A stretch of 26,627 nt of DNA from CAZOOR01 sp964581505 (GCA_964581505.1 CAZOOR010000035.1:1-26627); one strand, 5' to 3'; positions 9,124-17,665 are shown, numbered from the stretch's first letter. Program-made: numbers and translations. Notes: generated from the sequence alone by a model not told the origin.

Positions 9124-9258
9124 GTTCCCCTCTGAAAGAGGGGTGCCGCGTAGCGGCGGGGTGTTACGGCTGTTTGAAACACACCACCCCGTCCTTGCTT
9201 CGCAAGTCCACCCCTCCTAAATTGTCAAACGCTAAAAACAGTTGACACAAAAGGAGGG
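9124..9258. repeat. Palindromic repeat element of nested hairpins (MITE/REP-like)
   Basis: Four hairpins lie in 135 bp: CCCCTCT-gaa-AGAGGGG (9127-9143), GCCGC-gta-GCGGC (9145-9157), CTTGC-ttc-GCAAG (9194-9206), and a longer imperfect one with outer arms CCCTCCT (9212-9218) and AGGAGGG (9252-9258). In addition CGGGGTG (9157-9163) can pair with the CACCCCG-like block at 9185-9191, folding the middle into a cruciform. It is GC-rich in an AT-rich setting and has no ORF. A related sequence, CCCCCTTCGGAGGGGG followed by TGCC, starts at the right edge of the window. I infer a dispersed non-autonomous repeat; the family is not identified. Confidence 0.65.
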
Positions 9259-9285
9259 AAAATGTATGAGTTTGTGAAAATGTAA

Positions 9286-9855
9286 TTAAATAGAAAAATC
9301 GCCACCAACATAAATATCCCCATTTACATTAATAATAGAGCGAACTTGATTGTTCAATTCGGGCAGTTGTTGCCATTTGCCGTTTTTTCTATAAGCAATA
9401 TATGGAGAATCTTTACCCTCAATTTTTTTAAATATACCGCCAATCCAAAGGTTGTCGTTATTATCGAAGCAAATAGTCAATACTTTTCCGTTAATACCAG
9501 AAGCGACTTTCTCCCATTTGTTACCGTCCCAGCGTGCAATAAAATTTGCATCTGTTCCGGCAAAATGTTCAAAACTACCGCCAATATAAATATAATTCTT
9601 ATGTTTTACAATTGTATAAACAACTCCGCTTCCTGCAAGTCCCAATATTTTATTTGATTTTGTTCTATTGTCCCACCTGACCAATGCCCCGAATTCATTA
9701 TAGTAAACATAATCGCCGTCAATCAAAGTAGAGCGAACCTCATCGGTCGAAGGAATGCCGAATGATTTACTCCAATAAATATCGTCAGGATGTGCTATGA
9801 GGGCAGAAGTATAAAAAAGCATTATTAGTAAAGTGGTTTTCAATGCAGTTTTCAT
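9286..9855 (-). CDS. Exported beta-propeller protein, probably truncated
   Basis: The 189-residue product begins with a signal peptide (MKTALKTTLLIMLFYTSALIA) and has a good ribosome site, GGAGG, just upstream of ATG 9855. Two complete propeller-type repeats are visible: IYIGGSFEHFAG leading to IARWDGNKWEKV, and LWIGGIFKKIEG leading to YRKNGKWQQL. A third starts with IYVGGDFSI and stops there. Related proteins carry more repeats and usually a sorting or anchoring C-terminus. The stop lies 28 bp from the palindromic repeat element, so I infer a 3' truncation by rearrangement. It could still be expressed. Function unknown. It is separated from the upstream lipoprotein by a terminator. Confidence 0.7.
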   Translation of the reverse strand: MKTALKTTLLIMLFYTSALIAHPDDIYWSKSFGIPSTDEVRSTLIDGDYVYYNEFGALVRWDNRTKSNKILGLAGSGVVYTIVKHKNYIYIGGSFEHFAGTDANFIARWDGNKWEKVASGINGKVLTICFDNNDNLWIGGIFKKIEGKDSPYIAYRKNGKWQQLPELNNQVRSIINVNGDIYVGGDFSI

Positions 9856-9883
9856 TTTGTTCCTCCGGCAAATAATAAAAAAA

Positions 9884-9907
9884 GGGTCGGTACAAACTTA
9901 CCGACCC
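9884..9907 (-). terminator. Intrinsic terminator of the PsbP-like lipoprotein gene
   Basis: A perfect 9-bp stem (GGGTCGGTA at 9884-9892, TACCGACCC at 9899-9907) with a 6-nt loop is followed on the minus strand by seven T residues. It sits 31 bp past the lipoprotein stop and just before the start of the truncated propeller gene, which therefore probably has its own promoter or depends on read-through. Confidence 0.88.
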
Positions 9908-9938
9908 AAATTTAAACATAATTAATTGCTATTGCAAA

Positions 9939-10952
9939 TTATTTGAATTTAAAAGAAGCGACACATTTGTTGAAAACCGGAATGAACAAGTCTTTGTCTT
10001 CCACTCTGTTCCAATCAACGATAATTCTGTAAAGCTTTTTATCCTTGACTGCAAAGTATGCTTTTCTGCTAATTCTACCACCCGGAGAATATTGGAATAC
10101 ATAAGCCTTTTGCCCACCTAGTGAAGTAGATTTTGCGTCTTTGCCGCCAAATTTAGCTTTGTTGTCCTTAACAATTTTATCCAAATTGCTTTGCTTGGAA
10201 GCATCGGTAATATCAATCATAATATAGCAATCGCCGCGGCGTTCGCCCTCGAACTTATAGGAGCTATTGTTTGGTTTTTTAACGTCAAAATTGTCAGGCA
10301 CTTTGATAGAAAATCCGCTGCCATTATATGTAACTAAATTTTGTGATGGAGGGTCTGCTTCCTGTATTTGCTTGATTGTATCAGATTTCACATCTTTAAT
10401 TACCGGTAATACTACCGAAGCAAGAATTTCTTTGAATTTAGGACGATAAGTATCAAACAGGTCTGCAAATGCTTCAAAATTAATCACAGCAAGAAGATTC
10501 GAATCCTTTTGCGCATAGTATATCTCACCTTCAAATTGTCCATCTGCAAGAGGGAATTTGTAGGTCTGTTTAAATCCTTCAACTCCATCAATTTTTACTT
10601 TTTCCGGCGCCGAATAGATATTAGACTGGAAATATTTTTTACTCATTATGGTATCAAGTGTCTGACCATTTGTCAATCTAATAACCTGAAAATCAATTTT
10701 TGCACCCGCAACTCCTTCGGTGGAATAAGTTTTAAATCTACCGATAGCATCTTTTGTAGTCAAAGAAAGAAAGCGTTCGCCGAGGTTATTGTGGGATTTC
10801 CAATTCTTTGGATATTTTATCGCAAATCCAGTAACTTGGTCTTTATAGGTATCCAATTCGTTAATCTCAACAATTTTCTTTTGCTCACCACAAGATGAGA
10901 TAAAGAACATTGCAGTAAATACAGCAAGAATAAGCAGTGATGTTTTTTTCAT
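9939..10952 (-). CDS. Lipoprotein with two tandem PsbP-like domains
   Basis: The 337-residue protein has a lipoprotein signal peptide ending in the lipobox FISSC (Cys about 21), followed by GEQKK. Two related domains follow. The first (about 35-180) contains YKDQVTGFAIKYPKNW, and the second (about 205-337) contains YNGSGFSIKVPDNF. Each opens with a GF-I-P pattern and ends in a -VASV/-CVASFKF strand, the layout of the PsbP/DUF1795-like fold. Such domains occur in many secreted bacterial proteins of unknown role. Ribosome site GAAGG lies upstream of ATG 10952. It is monocistronic with its own terminator. Domain family is assigned by eye, so moderate confidence; lipoprotein status is more certain. 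Confidence 0.8.
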   Translation of the reverse strand: MKKTSLLILAVFTAMFFISSCGEQKKIVEINELDTYKDQVTGFAIKYPKNWKSHNNLGERFLSLTTKDAIGRFKTYSTEGVAGAKIDFQVIRLTNGQTLDTIMSKKYFQSNIYSAPEKVKIDGVEGFKQTYKFPLADGQFEGEIYYAQKDSNLLAVINFEAFADLFDTYRPKFKEILASVVLPVIKDVKSDTIKQIQEADPPSQNLVTYNGSGFSIKVPDNFDVKKPNNSSYKFEGERRGDCYIMIDITDASKQSNLDKIVKDNKAKFGGKDAKSTSLGGQKAYVFQYSPGGRISRKAYFAVKDKKLYRIIVDWNRVEDKDLFIPVFNKCVASFKFK

Positions 10953-11104
10953 ATTTACACCTTCTCAATATTAATAAATAATCTATTTGTTTCAAAACGG
11001 ATTAACAAATATATAATAAAAAAAAATTATGTAAAAATCAAATTGCAAGAAATACAGATAAAATAATGGAATAGTGAAAAATGGCTACTATCTAAAATTT
11101 AATG

Positions 11105-11497
11105 TTAATTGTTTTTAATACCTTCTTCAATCCATTTTCGAATACCTTTTTTGTGATTGTTGTTTAATTTCCATATTATAAATGGTTGGTGATAAGCAGG
11201 ATTTTCGATAATCTGCACCAATCTGCTGCCATTAGGATTGCCGCGGACAATTAAACCGCCGGATAGTGCAGTTGAATATGAAAAATAATCTGTAAGATGT
11301 ATTCCACCGGCTTGGGCATTGACGCTGTGGCAACCTGTATATGAACAAGTGTACATAATGACCGGCTGAACATGTGACTGAAAACTAATATTGCTGTCAG
11401 GGAATACTATGTCGCCCGGATTGTGTGCCAGATTATCATCACAAGAATATAGCAACAATATAAATGTAGTAGTAATATATATTACAAATGCTTTCAT
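11105..11497 (-). CDS. Small lipoprotein with cytochrome-c-like CX4CH motif
   Basis: The 130-residue protein has a signal peptide with lipobox LLYSC (Cys 19). After VQPVIMYTC comes SYTGCHS, giving CSYTGCH: two cysteines four residues apart followed by His. The following AQAGGIHLTDYFSYSTAL and the late GNPNGSRLVQIIENP resemble planctomycete-type cytochrome-c (PSCyt1-like) domains of FCB lipoproteins, where the IPG-P-S-L segment is typical. In those proteins the spacing CX4CH is common in place of CXXCH. Heme binding is therefore plausible but not certain. Its ATG overlaps the panB stop as ATGA, so translation is probably coupled to panB. No terminator is evident downstream. Confidence 0.75.
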   Translation of the reverse strand: MKAFVIYITTTFILLLYSCDDNLAHNPGDIVFPDSNISFQSHVQPVIMYTCSYTGCHSVNAQAGGIHLTDYFSYSTALSGGLIVRGNPNGSRLVQIIENPAYHQPFIIWKLNNNHKKGIRKWIEEGIKNN

Positions 11498-12327
11498 CGG
11501 TAGCTTTCATCTTCGGACGGAAAAGTGTTATCAATAACATCTTTTGTATAATTTGCGACTGCACTGCGTATTTCGTCATAGAGGTGTGCATAGCGTCTTA
11601 CGAATCGCGGATTGAACTCTACGGTAAGACCGAGCATATCGGAATAGACCAATATTTGCCCATCGCAATCAGGACCTGCTCCAATACCAATAGTCGGTAC
11701 TTCGAGAGCGGTAGTGATTTTTTTTCCAAGCGATGCTGGAATTTTTTCAATTACAATGGCAAAGACGCCTGCTTGTTCGAGCGCCAGAGCATCATTGAAA
11801 ATCTGCTCGGCTTCTTGCGGGTCTTTACCGCGGGCGCGATAGCTGCCAAATTTATTGATACTTTGCGGCGTCAAGCCAAGATGTCCCATCACGGGAATAC
11901 CGGCTTCTGTCATTCTTTTGACAGCTTTAATGATGGATTCGGAAGCACCCTCGAGCTTTACACCCGAGCAACCTGTTTCTTTCATCAGTCTGCCGGCATT
12001 GCGGAATGCCTCGTCGGCAGAGACCTGATAAGTCATAAATGGCATATCGGCAATAACCAAAGGGCGTTTTGCCCCGTTTACAACAGCCTTTGTATGATAA
12101 ATCGTATCTTCGAGAGTGACGGAAAGTGTAGTTTCATGCCCTTGAACTATATTGCCAAGCGAATCGCCTACAAGAATTAAATCCACACCGGATTCATCAA
12201 GAATTTTTGCAAATAGTGCATCATAAGCAGTAAGGCAGGAAATTTTTCTGCCGACTTTTTTCATCTCTTTCAAACGGAGTGTTGTTACTTTTTTTTGGTC
12301 TATCTCTACCGAACCCGAATAATTCAT
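11494..12327 (-). CDS. panB: 3-methyl-2-oxobutanoate hydroxymethyltransferase
   Basis: PanB transfers a hydroxymethyl group from methylene-tetrahydrofolate to alpha-ketoisovalerate, giving ketopantoate for pantothenate and CoA. The TIM-barrel motifs are complete: ISCLTAYDALFAKILDESG, the metal ligands in LVGDSLGNIVQGH and VIADMPFMTYQ, KLEGA, the MGHLGLTPQS signature, FAIVIEKIP with the catalytic Glu, and TIGIGAGPDCDGQILVYSDMLGL. ATG 12327 gives 277 residues, close to the usual 260-280. A longer version would need a TTG at 12366 and adds an unconserved tail, so I prefer 12327. Its stop overlaps the start of the cytochrome-like lipoprotein by 4 bp. panC and panD are not nearby. Confidence 0.95.
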   Translation of the reverse strand: MNYSGSVEIDQKKVTTLRLKEMKKVGRKISCLTAYDALFAKILDESGVDLILVGDSLGNIVQGHETTLSVTLEDTIYHTKAVVNGAKRPLVIADMPFMTYQVSADEAFRNAGRLMKETGCSGVKLEGASESIIKAVKRMTEAGIPVMGHLGLTPQSINKFGSYRARGKDPQEAEQIFNDALALEQAGVFAIVIEKIPASLGKKITTALEVPTIGIGAGPDCDGQILVYSDMLGLTVEFNPRFVRRYAHLYDEIRSAVANYTKDVIDNTFPSEDESYR

Positions 12328-12471
12328 AATTGTTTTAATTGTATTATTAAAATGAAATGAACGCAATATCAGTCGAAAAATTATAATTTTATGAATATTT
12401 TCGAAAAATATATATAAAAAGATAAAAAAATCATTAATAATGTAAATAAATATTTATTTTTTTTGAAATTT

Positions 12472-12503
12472 TTTGTAACTTTACTATTTGCTGATATGTT
12501 ATT
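12472..12503 (+). promoter_or_regulatory. Candidate promoter of first T9SS paralogue
   Basis: TTTGTAAC at 12472-12479 is followed 12 nt later by TGATATGTTATT (12492-12503). The same pair at the same 20-nt offset occurs upstream of the second paralogue. A TTTG at -33 fits the Bacteroidota promoter pattern; the -7 part (TATGTTA) is only a partial match. It lies 90 bp before the start codon. Confidence 0.5.
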
Positions 12504-12561
12504 CTTATTGAAACTGGATAACTTTTAATAATTATTTAATAAACACTTTTTGGAGGATTTT

Positions 12562-15324
12562 ATGAGTAAGAGAATGTACGGATTATTACTTTTTATCGTT
12601 ACATTATTTTTTACGATAAATACCCTGGCGGATTCACCTCGTAAGGGATTAGTTGAGGAGGCAACAAATACAAGTTGTGCTCCTTGTGCATATCGGAATC
12701 CAAGCTTTCAGCAATGGATTTTTAACAATTTAGACGTATTGGTTCCAGTTGTTTACCATGCTTGGTGGCCCGGTGCAAATGACCCATTTTACACAGAAAA
12801 TACTGTATTAATGAGAGCCAGAATAAAGGATTATTATGGAATTGATAAAATAGGAGTTCCATACGGATTATTAAATGGTAGTAAAATAATTGTGGGCAAT
12901 CATCCTGCTTCTTTTTTATCAAGTATTAGAAGTTCAACATCACCCCTAACCATTACTATAAAGGAAAAAAGAAACGGTAATAGTGATGAAGTTACTGTTA
13001 CTGTCAATAGTTCACAGGCAATTTCAGGTAAAAAATTGAGGATACAAGTGCTTGAATATTTTATTAGATATAATGCGCCTAATAAGGAAAAGGAATTTTA
13101 TTGGATTGCAAGAAAGATGTTACCCGACCACAACGGTATAGATTTTAGCATAGGTGCTGGTGAAACAAAGGAATTTAAGCAAACATTTAATTTAAAAAGT
13201 ACTTGGAAAAAGAATCAGATTTATATTGCCGCCTTTATTCAGGACGATGAGGATAAAAATGTTTTACAAGCCGAGCATAACTTGAAGGTAGTTGTTCCTT
13301 ATCTTTTTGTTGATAAAATGTATTTGGCAATTGATGCTTCAAGTTCTCTATCGAAAGATATTGAAGTGAAAAACACAAATTCAAAGAGTATAAAAGTAAA
13401 ATTGTCGATTGATACGAAAAACAGCTTTATACCATCTGGTTGGAAGGCGCAACTTTCAACTCCCTCAATTACAATTCCTGCGAAAAGTACGAAGAAAGTT
13501 CAATTAAAAGTCAATTCAAATGATGATGCAGGATTTTCGATTGTACATATTGCTGCTGAGCCTGTTACTTCTAATCCATTAAAACATAAAACAAATACTA
13601 ATATCGGCGTGTTATCAAACGAAACAAAATATGCATTTTTTATTGGCATCAATGATAATGCAGGTTTAGCATTACGGGCAATTGCAGGTAATTTAAAATA
13701 TGGCTCCAAAATGGCGGCTATACCAATGTCAAAGGATATTCTCAAGAGTTATCCTATGAATGAAAAATTTGATTTGGTTGTATTATCTTACGATTTTTGG
13801 CATAGAGATTATTTGACTTATACCAGAACCGGTTATTCTTCGTCGTTAGCTAGATCTTTAAAATCAATGGTTACAGCCGGAAAGAAAATATTAATTACAG
13901 GAGAACATAATCTTCAATCTTCTACAAAGAATACTACTGACCCCGAAGCTAAGAGTTTTTTAACTCAAACATTGGGTATTGGATATGCAAATAATTCCGT
14001 TCTAAGAGTGCGACTCAATAGCCAAAATAAGATAACCGGAATTATCAAATTCAATGCTAAGGGTATTTCGGGTGACCCCATTGGTAATGGTATTAATTTA
14101 ACATTAAATGATTACACTCATGGCAACGACCCGTTTATTATTTTAACTGATATTATTAAAATTCTTAATCCGAAAGCAAAACCATTTTTATATTACGATA
14201 ATGACAAAACAAAGACAGGTGGTGTAAGAATTGAGAATGGCGAATCAAAAGCCGTATTTCTTACATTTGGATTTGAAGCTATCAAGAATACAACCCAAAG
14301 AAACCAGTTTATGGGCAAGATTCTTGATTGGCTCTTCTCTTCCGGTTCTTCAACTGTTGGGCCTCAAATTAAATTTAGTTCTACAAAACTTGCTTTCGGC
14401 GAGGTGAAAATTAATAAAACTGACGAACAAACATTAACACTTTCCAATACTGGTGATAAAGATTTGACTATCAAGGAAATATCTATGGATTCAGATTATG
14501 ACCCTGATGGTGTTTTCACATTTAAATCAGGTAATACTACACCGATAACAATTGCTCCGGGTAGTTCCCATAATGTAGTTGTAAGCTTTTCTCCGAAAAA
14601 AGCAAAGCAGTACGACGGAATGATTACAATTAAATCAAATTCAACTGAAAACTCTGAGAATATAGTTGATATAAAAGGAAAGGGACTTTCGACACAAGGT
14701 CCTATTATTGCTTCACGTAAGAAAGTTTTAGACTTCGGCAGAGTTGAAAAAAACGGCAAAGGCAAAATAGGGGACGTAGTTATACTAAATGAAGGTACAG
14801 AAGATATTATTATTTCAAAGATTAAATTTGAAAATAATGATGACAATGTATTTACTTTTGTAACGGGCAATGAGGCAACTAAGATTGAGCCGGGTAAAGA
14901 TATTACTATAACGGTTAAATTTAAACCTACATCTGCAAAACTTTATACAGCTGATGTTGTTGTTGAGTCTAACGCTACAAACCACAGTAAATTTACTGTT
15001 AGAGTAGATGGACAAGGATTTACAACGGGTGTACCGGAAGAAGTAACAAGTATAGATGGTGCAATTACCTTAAAAGCTACACCTAATCCTATGGGTGCAA
15101 AAGGTATTATTACATACACATTGAATACTAATAATACAGGTTCATTCGAGATGTATCTTGTTGATTTGAACGGTAGAGTTGTAAGGAACTTCTTGTCAGG
15201 TTCTGTATCATCGGGTACGCATACACTTGATTTCGACACATCGTCATTGAGTTCGGGTACTTATGTAATAATTGCACAGCATAATGGTTCAATTGCCAAA
15301 ATGCCAATGATTATTACAAAATAA
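12562..15324 (+). CDS. T9SS cargo: Omp28-like Trx + NEW3-like + GATase-like + two anchor-D repeats
   Basis: ATG 12562 is chosen because GGAGG at 12552-12556 sits 5 nt upstream; the in-frame TTG at 12550 precedes this site. The 920-residue protein has a signal peptide ending near LNTLA-type INTLA, then an Omp28-like thioredoxin domain: LVEEATNTSCAPCAYRNP (CAPC 39-42), VVYHAWWPGANDPFY, and a cis-Pro-like GVPYGLLNG. An Ig/NEW3-like domain covers about 250-350. A glutamine-amidotransferase-like alpha/beta domain covers about 356-592 (KFDLVVLSYDFW, MVTAGKKILITGEH, SGDPIGNG, ILDWLF). Two anchor-D repeats follow (about 603-823), then a T9SS type A sorting domain (LKATPNPMG, VDLNGRVV, SGTYVIIA). The only cysteines in the whole protein are the CAPC pair. 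It is expected at the cell surface; substrate unknown. It is the first of three paralogues. Confidence 0.9.
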   Translation: MSKRMYGLLLFIVTLFFTINTLADSPRKGLVEEATNTSCAPCAYRNPSFQQWIFNNLDVLVPVVYHAWWPGANDPFYTENTVLMRARIKDYYGIDKIGVPYGLLNGSKIIVGNHPASFLSSIRSSTSPLTITIKEKRNGNSDEVTVTVNSSQAISGKKLRIQVLEYFIRYNAPNKEKEFYWIARKMLPDHNGIDFSIGAGETKEFKQTFNLKSTWKKNQIYIAAFIQDDEDKNVLQAEHNLKVVVPYLFVDKMYLAIDASSSLSKDIEVKNTNSKSIKVKLSIDTKNSFIPSGWKAQLSTPSITIPAKSTKKVQLKVNSNDDAGFSIVHIAAEPVTSNPLKHKTNTNIGVLSNETKYAFFIGINDNAGLALRAIAGNLKYGSKMAAIPMSKDILKSYPMNEKFDLVVLSYDFWHRDYLTYTRTGYSSSLARSLKSMVTAGKKILITGEHNLQSSTKNTTDPEAKSFLTQTLGIGYANNSVLRVRLNSQNKITGIIKFNAKGISGDPIGNGINLTLNDYTHGNDPFIILTDIIKILNPKAKPFLYYDNDKTKTGGVRIENGESKAVFLTFGFEAIKNTTQRNQFMGKILDWLFSSGSSTVGPQIKFSSTKLAFGEVKINKTDEQTLTLSNTGDKDLTIKEISMDSDYDPDGVFTFKSGNTTPITIAPGSSHNVVVSFSPKKAKQYDGMITIKSNSTENSENIVDIKGKGLSTQGPIIASRKKVLDFGRVEKNGKGKIGDVVILNEGTEDIIISKIKFENNDDNVFTFVTGNEATKIEPGKDITITVKFKPTSAKLYTADVVVESNATNHSKFTVRVDGQGFTTGVPEEVTSIDGAITLKATPNPMGAKGIITYTLNTNNTGSFEMYLVDLNGRVVRNFLSGSVSSGTHTLDFDTSSLSSGTYVIIAQHNGSIAKMPMIITK

Positions 15325-15346
15325 TTCTCATTAATTATGAGTTTGT

Positions 15347-15378
15347 GAAAGCCGGGCTTATGTCCGGCTTTCTTTTTT
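15347..15378 (+). terminator. Terminator of first paralogue
   Basis: Stem GAAAGCCGG (15347-15355) and CCGGCTTTC (15364-15372), loop gcttatgt, then six T residues. A small palindrome CTCAT-taatt-ATGAG (15327-15341) precedes it. The arrangement and sequence recur almost unchanged after the next gene. Confidence 0.92.
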
Positions 15379-15450
15379 ATATATATAATAAGGTGTTAAT
15401 GCTAATATTTAATATAATATTAGCAAAAATTAAATAATATTTTAAAATTA

Positions 15451-15482
15451 TTTGTAACATTTTTCCCTTATGATGTGTTGTT
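15451..15482 (+). promoter_or_regulatory. Candidate promoter of second T9SS paralogue
   Basis: TTTGTAAC (15451-15458) and, 20 nt from its start, TGATGTGTTGTT (15471-15482). Both match the boxes upstream of the first paralogue, and the distance to the start codon is 86 bp against 90 bp there. Confidence 0.5.
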
Positions 15483-15536
15483 TAGATGTAGTCCAATACG
15501 GACATCGAATTATTTTTAACATTTATTGAGGAAAAA

Positions 15537-17642
15537 ATGAACAAGAAATTTTATGTATTATTATTGTTTGTCATTACAGTAATACTTTCGTTAAACACAT
15601 TAGCAGATTCCCCACGGAAAGGATTAATTGAGGAAGCTACAAGCACTGCTTGTGGTCCTTGCGCTATGCTAAATCCGAATTTTCAAGAATGGGTTTTCAA
15701 CAATTTGACGATATTGGTACCTATCGTGTACCATTCTTCCTATTCTAAAAGAGACCCGTTTTATCAAGATAATCCTACGTTAATGAATGGTAGAATTAAT
15801 GAATATTATGGCATTAAGGGTGTACCACAAGCTTTATTTAATGGTAGTGAATTAAATTTAAAAAAACCTGAAGAAACAGATTTATCAAAAATTGTCGGCA
15901 AAACATCACCGCTTACTATTTCAATTGAAGAAAAAAGAAATGGAAATGACGACGAAGTAACCATAACTATTAATAGTACAAAAGAAATTACCGGTAAAAA
16001 ATTAAGGATTCAAGTTCTTGAGTATTATGTTAAATATAATGCTATCAACCGAGAGAGAGAGTTCTATTGGAATGCAAGAAAGATGTTACCGGACTATAAA
16101 GGTATTGATTTTAGCATTAAAGCTAACGAAACAAAAACTTTTAAGCAATCGTTCAAGTTAAAAAGTTCTTGGAATAAAAAATATATCTACATTGCGGCAT
16201 TTATTCAAGATGATGCTAATAAAGATGTTTTGCAAGCAGAACATAATTTGAAAAAAGTATTGACAGCGCCACTATCAATTGATAATAAATACTTGCAAAT
16301 TGATGGTTGGGCTATATCGAAAAAAGAAATAAAAATTAAAAATTTATATGATGAACCTTTAAAAGTTAAGATAGATACAACTAGATCTTTTATTCCTGCC
16401 GGCTGGAAAGTGGAAATAAATAAGAAATCAATAACAATACCGGCAAAAGGTACGCAAGTTGTCAATATCAGTATTTCTCCACATAATAAAGCCGGTTTTG
16501 CAAATATCAAAATTTTCACTGAGCCTATTTCAAAAAAATATTACACACATAAAAAAAATATTGATATCAATGTATTGTCAAAAGTAACAAAATATGCTGT
16601 TTATATTGATAACGACTTCAGGGCATTCTTTCTTATTAAAAGTCTATCTGCTAATTCAAAATTTGCTTCCAAATATGCAGTTGTACCTTTAAAGAAAGAT
16701 ATTCTTGAGCATTATCCGATGGAGAATAATTTTGATTTGGTTATGTTGTCTTATGATTTTTTTCATAAAGGATTGATGACTAGTAAATTGGCCAGTATCT
16801 CTAAACAAACCGCAAAGTCATTGAAAGCAATGGTTGAGAAAGGTAAAAAAATTATAATTACAGGTGAAGTTGAGCTGTATAATGCTTTTACACCGGAGCG
16901 TAAAGATGACACTGAACCAAAATGGAAAGATTTTTTAAGTAATACTCTTGGTATTTCTGTAAACGGTATTCCTGAATGGAGAATTTCATTAAAAAAAGAA
17001 AATAATATAGAAATTCCTATCGGTATTGTTAAATTTAATGCAAAAGGAATTAAGAACGACCCGATTGGTAACGGATTAGATTTCACAATAAACGATTTTT
17101 CAACTATTAAAACAGACCCTTTTGTTCACGCTACAGAAAATATTAAATCCGTTGCTCCAAAAGCAAGACCATTTCTATATTTTGATAATAAAAAAAATAA
17201 GGTTGGAGGAGTACGAATAATTAATGGAAAATCAAGAGCAGTGTATCTTTCTTTCAGTATCTCGGCCATCAAAGATGGAACAGTGAAGAATAAATTGATT
17301 GGTAGAATTCTTGATTGGCTGTTTGCCAAAGGAACTTCTGGTGTAGATGATAATAACAGCAAACTTACTGATAATAGATATCTTACATTCAATATTTCAC
17401 CTAACCCTGTCTATGATAATGCAACAATTAAATATACAGTTCTTTCCAAGAAAGTTGGTAATGTTCAAATTTATCTTTCTGATGTTTACGGTAGAGTTGT
17501 TAAACAGATGGTTTCCGATAATTTGACTGCCGGAACATATTATTGCAATTTAAATGTAAATGACATTGCATCAGGTTCCTATCTTGTAGTTGGCGTAATT
17601 AACGGAAAAACTGTAACAACACCAATGATTATTGCAAAATAA
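15537..17642 (+). CDS. T9SS cargo: Omp28-like Trx + NEW3-like + GATase-like, no anchor-D repeats
   Basis: Start ATG 15537 has GAGG at 15528-15531 with a 5-nt spacer. The 701-residue protein is co-linear with the preceding paralogue over its first 590 or so residues. The signal peptide is followed by ADSPRKGLIEEATSTACGPC (CGPC at 39-42), then IVYHSSYSKRDPFY, cis-Pro-like KGVPQALFNG, the Ig/NEW3-like part, and the GATase-like domain (NFDLVMLSYDFF, MVEKGKKIIITGEVEL, NDPIGNG, ILDWLFAKG). It then goes straight to a T9SS sorting domain (about 620-701: FNISPNPVYDNATI, LSDVYGRVV, SGSYLVV), so the two anchor-D repeats of its neighbour are absent. CGPC is the classic thioredoxin active-site sequence. 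Likely surface-exposed and redox-related or peptide-binding; that role is inference. Confidence 0.9.
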   Translation: MNKKFYVLLLFVITVILSLNTLADSPRKGLIEEATSTACGPCAMLNPNFQEWVFNNLTILVPIVYHSSYSKRDPFYQDNPTLMNGRINEYYGIKGVPQALFNGSELNLKKPEETDLSKIVGKTSPLTISIEEKRNGNDDEVTITINSTKEITGKKLRIQVLEYYVKYNAINREREFYWNARKMLPDYKGIDFSIKANETKTFKQSFKLKSSWNKKYIYIAAFIQDDANKDVLQAEHNLKKVLTAPLSIDNKYLQIDGWAISKKEIKIKNLYDEPLKVKIDTTRSFIPAGWKVEINKKSITIPAKGTQVVNISISPHNKAGFANIKIFTEPISKKYYTHKKNIDINVLSKVTKYAVYIDNDFRAFFLIKSLSANSKFASKYAVVPLKKDILEHYPMENNFDLVMLSYDFFHKGLMTSKLASISKQTAKSLKAMVEKGKKIIITGEVELYNAFTPERKDDTEPKWKDFLSNTLGISVNGIPEWRISLKKENNIEIPIGIVKFNAKGIKNDPIGNGLDFTINDFSTIKTDPFVHATENIKSVAPKARPFLYFDNKKNKVGGVRIINGKSRAVYLSFSISAIKDGTVKNKLIGRILDWLFAKGTSGVDDNNSKLTDNRYLTFNISPNPVYDNATIKYTVLSKKVGNVQIYLSDVYGRVVKQMVSDNLTAGTYYCNLNVNDIASGSYLVVGVINGKTVTTPMIIAK

Positions 17643-17665
17643 TTCTCATTAAATTATGAGTTTCT

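Noticed and set aside
9124..9258. CRISPR array or riboswitch
   Set aside because: The repeats are hairpins of unequal sequence and spacing with no spacer pattern, and the region follows genes rather than preceding one.
11488..12180. 230-residue plus-strand ORF opposite panB
   Set aside because: panB is unambiguous on the minus strand, and the plus ORF shows no family motif; it is an antisense shadow.
12550..12561. Upstream TTG start of the 920-residue protein
   Set aside because: The in-frame TTG at 12550 lies before the GGAGG site at 12552-12556, which is correctly spaced for ATG 12562; the extra codons would place charged residues ahead of the signal peptide.
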